This document shows positions 48,568 to 57,281 of a stretch of DNA of 64,000 nucleotides, in pieces (positions within the stretch are counted from its first letter, which is position 1; the number at the start of each line of letters is the position of its first letter). Made by a program: the position numbers and the translations under genes. The stretch is from Duganella sp. CF458 (lineage in GTDB: Bacteria; Pseudomonadota; Gammaproteobacteria; Burkholderiales; Burkholderiaceae_D). The stretch covers positions 100,422 to 164,421 of the forward strand of contig NZ_FOOF01000016.1 of NCBI RefSeq assembly GCF_900113115.1, written 5' to 3'. A model generated the notes under the pieces. That model ran no database searches and was not told the origin of the DNA. It saw only the letters and a list, made by a program, of their open reading frames with translations.

Positions 48568-50679
48568 ATGGATGCCCAAAACAACGCTTCCACCATGCAA
48601 TCGAATCAGATGTTTCCTGCCTTGCCCGATGAACTTGAGATGCCATCGCCTCAAGCCGCGGCCGACATTCAGCCGCATATTCCAGGTCCGGGCGAACGGG
48701 TGAATCCGGAGTTCCTGAAGATCAAAAGCGTGCGCCCAGGTTGCTACTTGCTGAACTACACCCCCAGCGGTATTGGCCTGGTGACTTACGATGGCACGAT
48801 GCGGGTTGAGAAGCATGCTGGCGGCCGCACTGCGAGCGGCGACCTGTATCAACGCCCGGTCTTGTTCCTGCCCTTGAAAACTGCACTGCCTGCCGACCTG
48901 GCGCGGCCATTGCTGCTGTCGGGCCCTAACCCTGCCAACGGCATCCCCATCCTTTCGCGCAGCCGTTACCGCTATTACCTGCGCGTCACGAAGATCCTGG
49001 AGAACTTCACCTTCGGTAACAGCTTCACGCTGGGATTCGAGATGTGGCGTTTCACCAAGAACCCTGGCGCATGGAATACCGGCGGTACCTGGAGCAAGGA
49101 AGAATTGACGGCGCTGATGACGTGGCAGGCGGCTCCAGCCGGCTTCCCGGCACCGAGCCACTACCTGGCGGGCGACGTCAAGAACGCTGCCAATGTCGTT
49201 GTCGGCCGCTTGACGATGGGCTGGGTTTCCGATTTCCTGCGGAAAGCCACTATCGAGGTGGATCGCGTCAGCCAGTCCGAAGCCGTGATCAACAACGGTG
49301 CAGGCATTGACTGGGCTGCTGTCGGCAAGAGCGTCGACTGGGATATCAACGCCATGCAAAGCAATAACAATGTGGTCGAACCGAGCGGCATCTCCTGGTC
49401 CAACGGCGAGGCACATGCCGCGATGCTGGCCAAGCGCGACGCGTCCAACCTGGATGTCGAATGGCGCTACCACGTGCTGGCCATGCGCCGTCTCGACGAG
49501 ACCGAACGCGGCATCATGTATGACAACGGCGGCACCGACTCCAACAACGTGCCGCGCGAAGGTTGCGCCATTTCCTCGCACTGGACCATGCCGAACACCG
49601 CCGAATGGGGTACCGTGGCGGGCCAGCGTTTCGGTACCGCAGCCGCGCCATACTTCCGCACCGCCGTGCATGAAATCGGCCACGCCATGGGCCTGTATCA
49701 CAACACGGCCGACAACGGCTACCTGTGCACCACCGACGTGATCGCATCGCGCTCGCTCAATCCCGGCAGCCTGCAATTCCCGGCCAATATCCAATGGTCG
49801 TACAACCCGGACGACGCAAAGCGCCTGCGCCACATGCCGGACATCTATGTGCGTCCCGGCGGCCTGCCGTTCGGCACCAGCTACGGTTCGACGCCAATCA
49901 GTCCTACCGATATGGAACTGGAAATCGACGGCCTGAGCATGTTCGTGATGCCGGTCGCCAGCGCAGTCCCGATCGGTGCCCCGGTGCGCGTCAACATCAC
50001 GCTGCAGAACCAGACCAGCGCCCCGATCGCCGCGCCCAATACCTTGAGCATGAAGAGCGGCATCGTGCGCGGCAAGGTGATCGACCCTTGCGGCACCATC
50101 CGCACCTTCGCGCCCATTGTGATCTGCCTGGAGGATGACCAGGTTCAACCGCTGGATGCGCAGGACACCGTCGCGCACTCGCTGACCCTGTTGCGCGGAG
50201 GCCAGGGTGCCTTGTTCCCAATGCCGGGCGCTTATCGGATCATTGTGGAAGCGCGCTGGGACAACGGCGGCATTGAATGCACCTGCACCGGGGAGAACAC
50301 GGTCATGGTGACTTCCGCGGTCGACCAGGCCCACGCGGAGGCCGCACTGAAAGTGCTGTCGACGCCGGATGCGCTGCTGTCCCTGGCAATCGGCGGCGAC
50401 CACCTGCATGAAGGCATGGCTGCCATCGACGCCGCCATCGCCAATCCGGTGCTGCGCCCACACTTCGCCTACGTCGAAGCCAAGCGCATGGCGACGCGTT
50501 TCCGCGATCGCAAGGCGGACTTCAGTGCGGCAGCCAAGCTGATCGACGGCAGCACTGTGATGAGCCCGGCAGAACTGAAGCGCGCCGCAGCCTGGGTCAA
50601 GGATGCAGGGCCAAGCACTGCGCCGGGCAAGCAACTGGCCAAGGAACTGGCGAACAAGGCCAAGACCGAACCGGCCTGA
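48568..50679 (+). CDS. Metzincin-type zinc metallopeptidase without signal peptide
   Basis: A 703-residue protein with the full metzincin motif H368-E369-I-G-H372-x-x-G375-x-x-H378 (AVHEIGHAMGLYH). The N-terminal 50 residues are polar and proline-rich, and no Sec or Tat signal is seen. The first half shows beta-rich segments (GCYLLNYTPSGIGLVTYDGTM). After the catalytic part, an Ig-like region (VRVNITLQNQTSAPIAAPNTL) and an alpha-helical tail follow. AAGGAG precedes the ATG at 48568; the frame extends further upstream into the promoter motif. Export by another route, or cytoplasmic action, must be assumed. It is 99 bp before the small membrane protein gene. Confidence 0.87.
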   Translation: MDAQNNASTMQSNQMFPALPDELEMPSPQAAADIQPHIPGPGERVNPEFLKIKSVRPGCYLLNYTPSGIGLVTYDGTMRVEKHAGGRTASGDLYQRPVLFLPLKTALPADLARPLLLSGPNPANGIPILSRSRYRYYLRVTKILENFTFGNSFTLGFEMWRFTKNPGAWNTGGTWSKEELTALMTWQAAPAGFPAPSHYLAGDVKNAANVVVGRLTMGWVSDFLRKATIEVDRVSQSEAVINNGAGIDWAAVGKSVDWDINAMQSNNNVVEPSGISWSNGEAHAAMLAKRDASNLDVEWRYHVLAMRRLDETERGIMYDNGGTDSNNVPREGCAISSHWTMPNTAEWGTVAGQRFGTAAAPYFRTAVHEIGHAMGLYHNTADNGYLCTTDVIASRSLNPGSLQFPANIQWSYNPDDAKRLRHMPDIYVRPGGLPFGTSYGSTPISPTDMELEIDGLSMFVMPVASAVPIGAPVRVNITLQNQTSAPIAAPNTLSMKSGIVRGKVIDPCGTIRTFAPIVICLEDDQVQPLDAQDTVAHSLTLLRGGQGALFPMPGAYRIIVEARWDNGGIECTCTGENTVMVTSAVDQAHAEAALKVLSTPDALLSLAIGGDHLHEGMAAIDAAIANPVLRPHFAYVEAKRMATRFRDRKADFSAAAKLIDGSTVMSPAELKRAAAWVKDAGPSTAPGKQLAKELANKAKTEPA

Positions 50680-50686
50680 TGCAGGG

Positions 50687-50707
50687 AAGGGGGGCTGTGC
50701 CCCCTTG
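50687..50707 (+). terminator. GC-rich hairpin after the metzincin gene
   Basis: GGGGG-CTGTG-CCCCC lies just after the stop codon at 50679, with no T-run beyond TTGT. It may end part of the transcripts or only stabilise the mRNA, so read-through into the next operon is possible. Confidence 0.4.
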
Positions 50708-50778
50708 TCCAGCTTGCCAACGCTGGCACGGTCACTATTCTTGAAGATGCGCCGCGATGAAATAGCCGGAGGCCGATC

Positions 50779-50967
50779 GTGAAAAAAGTGAAAGCAGGAG
50801 GCATCAGCGCGCTGATAGGCGGAATGCTTGCCTTCCTGGTCCTCGATGTTGCATTTCCTCAGATTGACCCGCGCGATTTCGCCAACCTGATTGGCCTGGC
50901 TGCGGTGATCGGCGCCATGGCGGGCGCGTGGCTCGCCCGTTCAAACAAGCCGGGAGACCCATCATGA
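50779..50967 (+). CDS. Small two-helix membrane protein
   Basis: A 62-residue protein with two hydrophobic segments (ISALIGGMLAFLVLDVAF and LIGLAAVIGAMAGAWLA) joined by the charged loop PQIDPRDF. The start is GTG at 50779, six bases after GGAGG. It is the first gene of the coupled block; its TGA overlaps the ATG of the next gene (ATGA at 50964). The function is unknown; it may anchor or stabilise partners of the block in the inner membrane. Confidence 0.72.
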   Translation: MKKVKAGGISALIGGMLAFLVLDVAFPQIDPRDFANLIGLAAVIGAMAGAWLARSNKPGDPS

Positions 50968-51758
50968 AGAAATGGTTGGGGTTGGCGGGGCCACTGCTCG
51001 CGTTCGTTCTTATCGCTGGCTGCGTGACAGGCTCCGGACAGCGCGCGGGAGTAGAGTTCCACACCTGGTCCACACTGCTTGGGTCCGCGGAGTCGCGGTG
51101 GCAGGGGCCGCGCAGTTTGCTGTACACCTATGTATTATCAGGAGACGCGGCGGGAGGTTCGCCGGAGGTTGCGTCCAACCGGGAGCGCCAAAATGCGCGC
51201 GACGCGCTCGCAATCCTGCTGGCGGAGATACAGGCCAGCCAGTCTGCCAGCACGGTTGGTGGCGCCGGTTTGCTGCAGCACGCCAACCAGTTCGTGGTGC
51301 CTGCCCAGCATTACCAGGGAGGGAAGCTGACCCTGGCTGAATTCAATTTCGTCAAGTCTGTTGCCATCCTGAACCGCGTTCGCATGGCGCTTGCTCCGGA
51401 CATGCGAGCAAGACTGGACCGGCCCGGACCCTTTCTGCTGGCGATGCGCCGGCCGATCAACGAATTCTCCGTCGCCGCAAACGAGATGGCAAAGCCTTCA
51501 GTGTTGGTAATGCTGGTCGACATGAGCGGCGCGCATCGAAAAGCCGTACCGGTCTACCTGAGCGGATTCAAAGCCGCGGTACGGGAAGGATTGCCGGACA
51601 ACTTCACACGCGCACCGGTATTGCGGGCGGAGATCGCATCGGTGGCACTGCGCGCGAATGAAGCTATTCCATTCATCGCGGCGGCATACGCGGACACCGG
51701 CAAGCTGCTTGCGCCGGGGAGCGGAGGGAATGATGGCTCCGGTGGGAATCACCATTAG
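50964..51758 (+). CDS. Lipoprotein of unknown function, CHAT-operon member
   Basis: A 264-residue lipoprotein (AFVLIAGCVTG; Cys at about residue 19). The mature part is mainly helical, with a repeated Q/A/S-rich segment (QNARDALAILLAEIQASQSASTVGGAG) and a Gly/Ser/His-rich end (GSGGNDGSGGNHH). No family is recognised. The ATG overlaps the preceding stop, and its own 3-prime end overlaps the CHAT gene by 26 bp, so it is translated as part of the block. It may be the envelope partner of the exported CHAT protein. Confidence 0.8.
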   Translation: MKKWLGLAGPLLAFVLIAGCVTGSGQRAGVEFHTWSTLLGSAESRWQGPRSLLYTYVLSGDAAGGSPEVASNRERQNARDALAILLAEIQASQSASTVGGAGLLQHANQFVVPAQHYQGGKLTLAEFNFVKSVAILNRVRMALAPDMRARLDRPGPFLLAMRRPINEFSVAANEMAKPSVLVMLVDMSGAHRKAVPVYLSGFKAAVREGLPDNFTRAPVLRAEIASVALRANEAIPFIAAAYADTGKLLAPGSGGNDGSGGNHH

Positions 51759-54700
51759 GCAGGCCGTCATGCTGGCTGCGCTGGCATGCGCGTCCTTGCA
51801 CCGGCCAGCCAGTGCCGGCATGGAGGTGATGGATTTGCCGCGGCTCACCTCGCCAGGTTTCTGCGATATCGCGCGCTGGGATCGCCGCGCTGACTTGGAG
51901 AGCGCAGCCAGCAGCTACCGCCAAGGCCGCAACAGGGATGCGGCCGGCGAATCCGCAGCCGTGAGCCGGCAGGCCAATGATCCGGCCACGCGATACACGG
52001 CCGCCATCCTGCAGGCCCGGGCCTTGAAAGTCATGGCCTGCGATGACGCGGCAATGGCGCTGCTCGACACAATGCTTCGTTCGCCCGAATTTCTGTCGGC
52101 ACCGCGCAAACTGTATTGCCTTGCCTTGTCCCGGCTTGCCCGGTTGACCGTGACGCGCCAGATGGATGAAGCAATGCGGCTTGCAAAGAAAGCCAAGGAA
52201 TGCGCTGAGAAGGCTGGGCAAAGTGAGGCGGGCAGCGAAGCACTCAACACGATGGCGATTATTTCCCTCAGCCGGAGTGCTTGCCGCGATGCAGGAAAGT
52301 GGGCCAGCGAAGCGATTTCCGTCGCGCCGGACGCACTGAGGAAGGCCGAAGGGCTCCGCACCCACGGCCAGTGGCTGGAACTCTGTGAACGCGACGCCAG
52401 GTCAGCCATGGCGGACTACGCGGCAAGTGAGCGCGAGGCGAACGAGGCAGGCGATCCGGAGGCCTTGGCTTGGGCGCAAGTCTTTTCGTCGACCACGTCC
52501 ATGAAGGGCAATATGCCATCGGCGGCTGTGCCCGAAAAGCTCGATCTGGCATTCAAGTCAGCGCAAGCCGGAGAGCTGCGCAGGGCAATGGGCGCGGCCT
52601 TGGTATACCACGCCTTCGCCCTTGCGCGGAGCGAATATGGGAGCCTCCTTGCCATAGCAGTGCGCGAGCTGAGCGTGAGCGCCGAACTGCATGCCGCATT
52701 CGGCCATCGGTCCCAGGAACGCATGATCCAGATAGCTTTGGGAGGTTACCTGGTCAGCCTGGGACGCTACGCCGACGCGCGGGCGGCATTCGAACGGGGC
52801 CGGCGGCTGGCCCTGGATTCCGGCTTGCCGACGGAAGCGGCGAAGGCGCTGCAAGGTCTGGCCGCCATTGCGCGCCTTTCCAGCCCGCAGGACTCCGCGC
52901 TGGCCGCAAAGCTGATGCAGCAGGTGCTCGCGGAGCTGCGCGCCGCGGACCATACCCCTGGCGACCTGGGCCGAGCACTGTTCGAGGCGGCAACCATCGA
53001 GGCCGGATTCAGCAATTTTGCCAAGGCAAGCGAGTATTTCAGGGACAGCCTGGCCTATGCGGTCGAGGGAAAGGACACCGATGCGATCGCGATGGCGCAG
53101 GCCAGCCTGGGGTGGTCCGAATCGCGCGCCGACAACCCGATTGCCGCGAACCTGGCCTGGCGGGCCGCCGTGGCGGGAGATTCGCCGCAAGCCCGGGCCA
53201 TGGGCTGGTGGGGGCTGGCCCGCTCCAGCCGCTATTCCGCACCGTTGGTGGCAGCCGGCCGGTACGCCCGCGTCATCCACCTTGTCGAACAGATGCGGCC
53301 GACCGGACCGGAGGATGCTGCGCACCAGACGTTCGACCGCCGATTCTCGGAAGCATATCGCGAGTTTCAATCCCTGCTGATGGATTTGCAGTCGTACAAG
53401 CAGGCCAAGAAGATCGCGCTACTGATGAATCGCCGCGAACTCGTTGAGCGCCAGTGGGTGCGCGGCACCCGCTCCGCGGACGAGGGCAATCCTGCAGTCC
53501 CCGCAATCGCCCCTGATCCGCTCGAACAATGCGGCCCCCAGATCGCGCAACGGGAACGGCGTGTGCTTGCAGATCAGGAAAAGCTGGCTCTCCTGGCCAG
53601 GGACCTACCCCGGAAATGCTGCGCCGAGGACGGATCGGTCAGGGTGAACGCAGAATGCAGTGCGCATAGCGCGCTGAAGAACTATTGCGAACTCCGGCAT
53701 TCGGCCGATGGTGAAGGAAAGGCGCTGTTGCGAGAGCAGGACGATTGTGTCGCGGCCATCGCGGCCCAGGTCAAAGTGGACGAGCTGGTGCAAAGCGCCC
53801 TGAAAACCAACGGCCTGACGAGCTGGCAGCGCGAGCTGGAGCGTGTGCCGGGCCACGTGGTCGTGACCGTTATCGACCAAGGCGAACTGCGGGTGCTGGT
53901 TGGTGGGCCCGACCTGGACGGCTATCGCTCGACCAGAAAAGCGATTGACCTGAAAAGGCTCGACGCCTTGTCGGCAGCGCTGCAGGAATCGTGGACTAAC
54001 GCGGCAAAGCTGGCCGGCTCTACCGGCACCGTCAGTAGGGCGAAGCTTGTCGAGGAGACAGCGAAACTTCGTGAAGGTCCGTTGCGCGAATTGTACGAAC
54101 TGTTGTTCGCCGGCTTTGATCCGCCGGCCTTGCCTGCAAACCCGCGTCCTGGAGCCTTGATCATTTTCCTCAATGATCCGCTTCTGCGTGACCTTCCCAT
54201 GGCCGCGTTATTCGACGGACAGAAATACATGGGGGAGCGCTACGCGATCGTCCATCCCACGTTGCGGACGCTGGAGCATGGCAAGCATGCTGCGGGAGTG
54301 ACTGATTCGCTGGTCATGGGCGTTTCAAAGCCGGACCTGCCGAATGTGGAAGGCGAGGTGCAAACCGTGGCCGCCGCACTCAAGACAGACGGCTTCCTGA
54401 ACGAACAGAGCACGCGGGAGCGGCTATTCGATTGGTTGCGCGGCGGAACCGCACAAGGCCTGGTCCTGCACCTGGCTTCGCACGGGGAAATGGGCGGGAC
54501 GAGTACTACCTCGTTGATCAGGTTATGGAACGGCCAAGTCCTGAACGGCGACGATCTTTCGGACAGGCAAAAGCGTCCCAGGAGTATCCAGCTGCTTACC
54601 CTGAGCGCATGCCGCAGCGCACTGACTGGAGATGGGGTGATGGCATTGGGTCTGGCAGGGTTGGCCGACAACTTCGCTTCCAGCGCTATCGGCAGTTTGT

Positions 54701-54876
54701 GGAAGGTGGACGACCGCAGTACGGGGCGCCTGATGGGGGCGTTCTATGGAAATTGGCGCCACAAGCCGGATGCGGGCGTGGCGAATGCTTTGGCTGCCGC
54801 GCAGCGGGAGCTGATGAAGGACTTTGCCCATCCTTATTTCTGGGCTTCCTTTATTGTTGTTGGGAGGTGGGACTGA
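51733..54876 (+). CDS. Exported TPR-CHAT protease-like protein
   Basis: A 1047-residue protein. Residues 1-28 form a Sec signal peptide (ITIRQAVMLAALACASLHRPASAG). A long alpha-helical TPR-like region follows (about 60-560). The C-terminal CHAT (caspase-like, clan CD) domain has a dyad of His917 (HLASHGEMGG) and Cys960 (LSACRSALTGDG), ending with the typical GSLWKVDDRSTGRLMGAFY...FAHPYFWASFIVVG. CHAT proteases are usually cytoplasmic effectors of stress or defence systems, so the signal peptide is unusual. ATG 51733 is best spaced from GGAGGGA; ATG 51730 is adjacent. Neighbours are two lipoproteins and five lipid-type enzymes in the same transcript. Confidence 0.88.
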   Translation: MAPVGITIRQAVMLAALACASLHRPASAGMEVMDLPRLTSPGFCDIARWDRRADLESAASSYRQGRNRDAAGESAAVSRQANDPATRYTAAILQARALKVMACDDAAMALLDTMLRSPEFLSAPRKLYCLALSRLARLTVTRQMDEAMRLAKKAKECAEKAGQSEAGSEALNTMAIISLSRSACRDAGKWASEAISVAPDALRKAEGLRTHGQWLELCERDARSAMADYAASEREANEAGDPEALAWAQVFSSTTSMKGNMPSAAVPEKLDLAFKSAQAGELRRAMGAALVYHAFALARSEYGSLLAIAVRELSVSAELHAAFGHRSQERMIQIALGGYLVSLGRYADARAAFERGRRLALDSGLPTEAAKALQGLAAIARLSSPQDSALAAKLMQQVLAELRAADHTPGDLGRALFEAATIEAGFSNFAKASEYFRDSLAYAVEGKDTDAIAMAQASLGWSESRADNPIAANLAWRAAVAGDSPQARAMGWWGLARSSRYSAPLVAAGRYARVIHLVEQMRPTGPEDAAHQTFDRRFSEAYREFQSLLMDLQSYKQAKKIALLMNRRELVERQWVRGTRSADEGNPAVPAIAPDPLEQCGPQIAQRERRVLADQEKLALLARDLPRKCCAEDGSVRVNAECSAHSALKNYCELRHSADGEGKALLREQDDCVAAIAAQVKVDELVQSALKTNGLTSWQRELERVPGHVVVTVIDQGELRVLVGGPDLDGYRSTRKAIDLKRLDALSAALQESWTNAAKLAGSTGTVSRAKLVEETAKLREGPLRELYELLFAGFDPPALPANPRPGALIIFLNDPLLRDLPMAALFDGQKYMGERYAIVHPTLRTLEHGKHAAGVTDSLVMGVSKPDLPNVEGEVQTVAAALKTDGFLNEQSTRERLFDWLRGGTAQGLVLHLASHGEMGGTSTTSLIRLWNGQVLNGDDLSDRQKRPRSIQLLTLSACRSALTGDGVMALGLAGLADNFASSAIGSLWKVDDRSTGRLMGAFYGNWRHKPDAGVANALAAAQRELMKDFAHPYFWASFIVVGRWD

Positions 54877-55367
54877 TGAACACTCTTTACGAAACCGAAG
54901 CGCGCGCAACATTGCTGGCGCCACTCTCCTTGGCGATGGCCCTGATGATCGGTTGCGGCCCGATGCCGATGCGGGATTACGGCGGCTCGAACTGGCCAGG
55001 ACCATACTCCCCGGCGCCAGCTTCGTCCGGCAGTTCGGGTACCGAAAGCCCGGTGAGCACGGAAGAGCCCGAGAACTCCAGGCCAAGCCGTGTCGGCACC
55101 GGTCCTGGCACCAGGGGCCCGCGCGAAGCACCGCATGGTGTTTCGGTATGTCCGAATCCGCCAAACTGCACTTATGAGCCCCAGTTGGCAGGGGCCGGGA
55201 CGTCGATCAAACCGAGCGAGAGCGCGAAGAGGGCTATAGCCGTAAGGCCAGAGACCACGACGCGAGAGACGGTAAGTCCGTCGGCTCCAAGCAGCAAGTC
55301 AATACTTGGGAACCAAATCAAGAGGAATCCGAACCTGGACAAAAAGCGGGCTGATTTTGGGCGCTAG
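54876..55367 (+). CDS. Proline/serine-rich small lipoprotein
   Basis: A 163-residue lipoprotein (LSLAMALMIGCGP) whose mature part is low-complexity and disordered, rich in Pro, Ser, Gly, Glu and Lys (SSGSSGTESPVSTEEPENSR). One short cysteine pair is present (VCPNPPNCTYEP). The ATG shares a base with the CHAT stop codon, and GGGAGG is within the CHAT end. The alpha/beta hydrolase gene starts 8 bp after its stop. It may be a flexible cell-wall tether; no family is recognised. Confidence 0.72.
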   Translation: MNTLYETEARATLLAPLSLAMALMIGCGPMPMRDYGGSNWPGPYSPAPASSGSSGTESPVSTEEPENSRPSRVGTGPGTRGPREAPHGVSVCPNPPNCTYEPQLAGAGTSIKPSESAKRAIAVRPETTTRETVSPSAPSSKSILGNQIKRNPNLDKKRADFGR

Positions 55368-55374
55368 GGAGAAC

Positions 55375-56397
55375 ATGGTGAACAAAGAGCAGACATTCGA
55401 GTTCCCGACTCAAGACGGCCGCATGTGCAACCTGATCAATGTGACTGGCCCGCGTGAACCATCGCGCGGGCCGGTGCTGCTGGTGCACGGGGCAGGGGTC
55501 CGGGCTAACATCTTCCGCCCCCCGAACAGCACCAATTTTGTCAACGCCTTGCTCGATCATGGCTACGACGTCTGGCTGGAAAACTGGCGGGCCAGCATCG
55601 ACTTGCCGCCATGCGAATGGACGCTCGACGAGGCCGCACTCTACGATCATCCGGCAGCTGTGAACAAGGTGGTGGAAATAACCGGGGCAAAGACCATCAA
55701 GGCGGTGGTGCACTGCCAGGGCTCGACCAGCTTCATGCTCTCCGCAATCGCCGGCCTGGTGCCGCAGGTCGAAACGATCGTCTCCAACGCCGTGTCGCTG
55801 CATCCCCAGGTGTCGTGGATCTCCCGCCAGAAGGGACGCTTTGCGGTGCCGGTGCTCGGCAAGTTCACGCCATACCTGAACCCCCAATGGGGAAAGCAGG
55901 CGCAAGGCTTTGTACCGCGCGCTTTACGCGGCCTGGTCCGGCTCACCCATCATGAATGCGACAACGATGTATGCCGTTTCTCCAGCTTTACCTATGGCAC
56001 AGGCTTCCCCGTGCTATGGCGCCACGAGAACTTAAGTTCGGAGACGCATGACTGGATCGGCCAGGAGTTCGCCAATGTTCCGCTGTCGTTCTTCCGCCAG
56101 ATGGCGCGCTGCCTGGACAAGGGACACCTGGTGTCCGATATGGCGGGGCTGCCTGCTTCGAGCGTCGCGGATAAACCCCGGACCGGCGCGCGCATCGCTT
56201 TCATCGCCGGCGAGATGAACGACTGCTTCAAATGGCAAAGCCAACAGGCCAGTTTCGACTGGTTCGACCGCTATCGCCCGAATTTTCATTCGCTGCATGT
56301 GCTGGGTGGATACGGGCACCTCGACATATTCATCGGCAAAAACGCCGATCGCGACACTTTCCCGATACTGATCTCGGAACTGGATGCCCCATCATGA
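55375..56397 (+). CDS. Alpha/beta-fold hydrolase with Cys at the nucleophile position
   Basis: A 340-residue cytoplasmic alpha/beta hydrolase. The oxyanion motif is LLVHGAG (His38), followed by YDVWLENWRASID. The nucleophile elbow reads AVVHCQGSTSF, placing Cys114 where Ser usually stands, as in PHA synthases. The late His is probably in GGYGHLDIF. Its family is commonly found beside GMC/cholesterol-oxidase-like enzymes. AGGGAGAAC precedes the ATG at 55375. The stop overlaps the next ATG. It could hydrolyse, or transfer acyl groups from, a lipid ester or thioester; the substrate is unknown. Confidence 0.85.
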   Translation: MVNKEQTFEFPTQDGRMCNLINVTGPREPSRGPVLLVHGAGVRANIFRPPNSTNFVNALLDHGYDVWLENWRASIDLPPCEWTLDEAALYDHPAAVNKVVEITGAKTIKAVVHCQGSTSFMLSAIAGLVPQVETIVSNAVSLHPQVSWISRQKGRFAVPVLGKFTPYLNPQWGKQAQGFVPRALRGLVRLTHHECDNDVCRFSSFTYGTGFPVLWRHENLSSETHDWIGQEFANVPLSFFRQMARCLDKGHLVSDMAGLPASSVADKPRTGARIAFIAGEMNDCFKWQSQQASFDWFDRYRPNFHSLHVLGGYGHLDIFIGKNADRDTFPILISELDAPS

Positions 56398-57281
56398 ACG
56401 CTCCCGACCGACAAAAACGCCTGGCGGGCCGTTATGGCCTGGTTGATGGCATTCCATTCGAAATGCCGATTAATTCGGAGCAGTCGCCGGCGCTGATGGC
56501 AATGTTCTCGATTGACGCCGACGCTGCGGCGCGCCTGCTGCCGGGCGGGGAGGTACATCCTTTCCGCCTATGGACACGGGGACTGCTGGTGGTCACCGTG
56601 ATCCACTACAAGATCACCGACATCGGCAGCTACATCGAATACTCAATCGCCATCGCGTGCACGCACGGGAGCCGGCCCGCACCGCGACTGCTGCCCGCGA
56701 TGATGATGAAGACCTTCGGCACCGGCCAATATGTGCTGGACCTGCCGGTGTCGACCGAAGTGTCTGTCAAGGGAGGGAAGGGCATCTGGGGCATGCCGAA
56801 GCACCAGGCGAGCCTCGATTTTGTCATCGGCGACCGCTGGGTAAGCAGCCAGTATGACCTGGACAACCAGATGCTGATGCGGCTGGACGTGGCAAAGCCC
56901 GGCACGGCCTGGCTGCCGATCAACATGGGGGCTGCAAACTACTGCGCCTTCCGTGGCATGCTGATGAAGTCCTTCATCTACTTCAAAGGCAGGCTAGGCC
57001 TGAGGATCTTCGATGCACGCGGGGCAAGGCTGCTGATCGGCGACCACCCGCGCATGGCGCCGCTGCGGACCCTGGATATTCGCCCGGAGCCGATTGCGGC
57101 AGGATTCTTCCCTTCCACCCAAGGCGTGTTGGACGACCATTTCGAATGCTGGTTCATCACGGAGCCGGCCCAGCGCATGGCGCCGATGCAAGGACTGGAA
57201 TCGACTTTTCCATTAGGACAGTCGCAAGCATGGTTGCCGGCACCGGCCCGTGCACTGGACTGGGAAAGTACCCGGGCATGA
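56394..57281 (+). CDS. Acetoacetate decarboxylase-like protein
   Basis: A 295-residue protein of the acetoacetate decarboxylase superfamily. Segments LWTRGLLVVTVIHYKITDIGSYIEYSIAI and EVSVKGGKGIWGMPKHQASLDF match the barrel core; the Lys in GKGIWGMPKH is the candidate Schiff-base residue. Superfamily members decarboxylate beta-keto acids or act as aldolase-dehydratases. ATGA overlaps join it to the hydrolase upstream and the patatin downstream. With the GMC oxidase it could act on a keto acid made by oxidation of a lipid alcohol, which is inference. Confidence 0.82.
   Translation: MNAPDRQKRLAGRYGLVDGIPFEMPINSEQSPALMAMFSIDADAAARLLPGGEVHPFRLWTRGLLVVTVIHYKITDIGSYIEYSIAIACTHGSRPAPRLLPAMMMKTFGTGQYVLDLPVSTEVSVKGGKGIWGMPKHQASLDFVIGDRWVSSQYDLDNQMLMRLDVAKPGTAWLPINMGAANYCAFRGMLMKSFIYFKGRLGLRIFDARGARLLIGDHPRMAPLRTLDIRPEPIAAGFFPSTQGVLDDHFECWFITEPAQRMAPMQGLESTFPLGQSQAWLPAPARALDWESTRA

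Noticed and set aside
48562..50634. A 690-codon minus-strand frame opposite the metzincin
   Set aside because: Shadow frame; the plus strand carries HExxHxxGxxH and a ribosome site.
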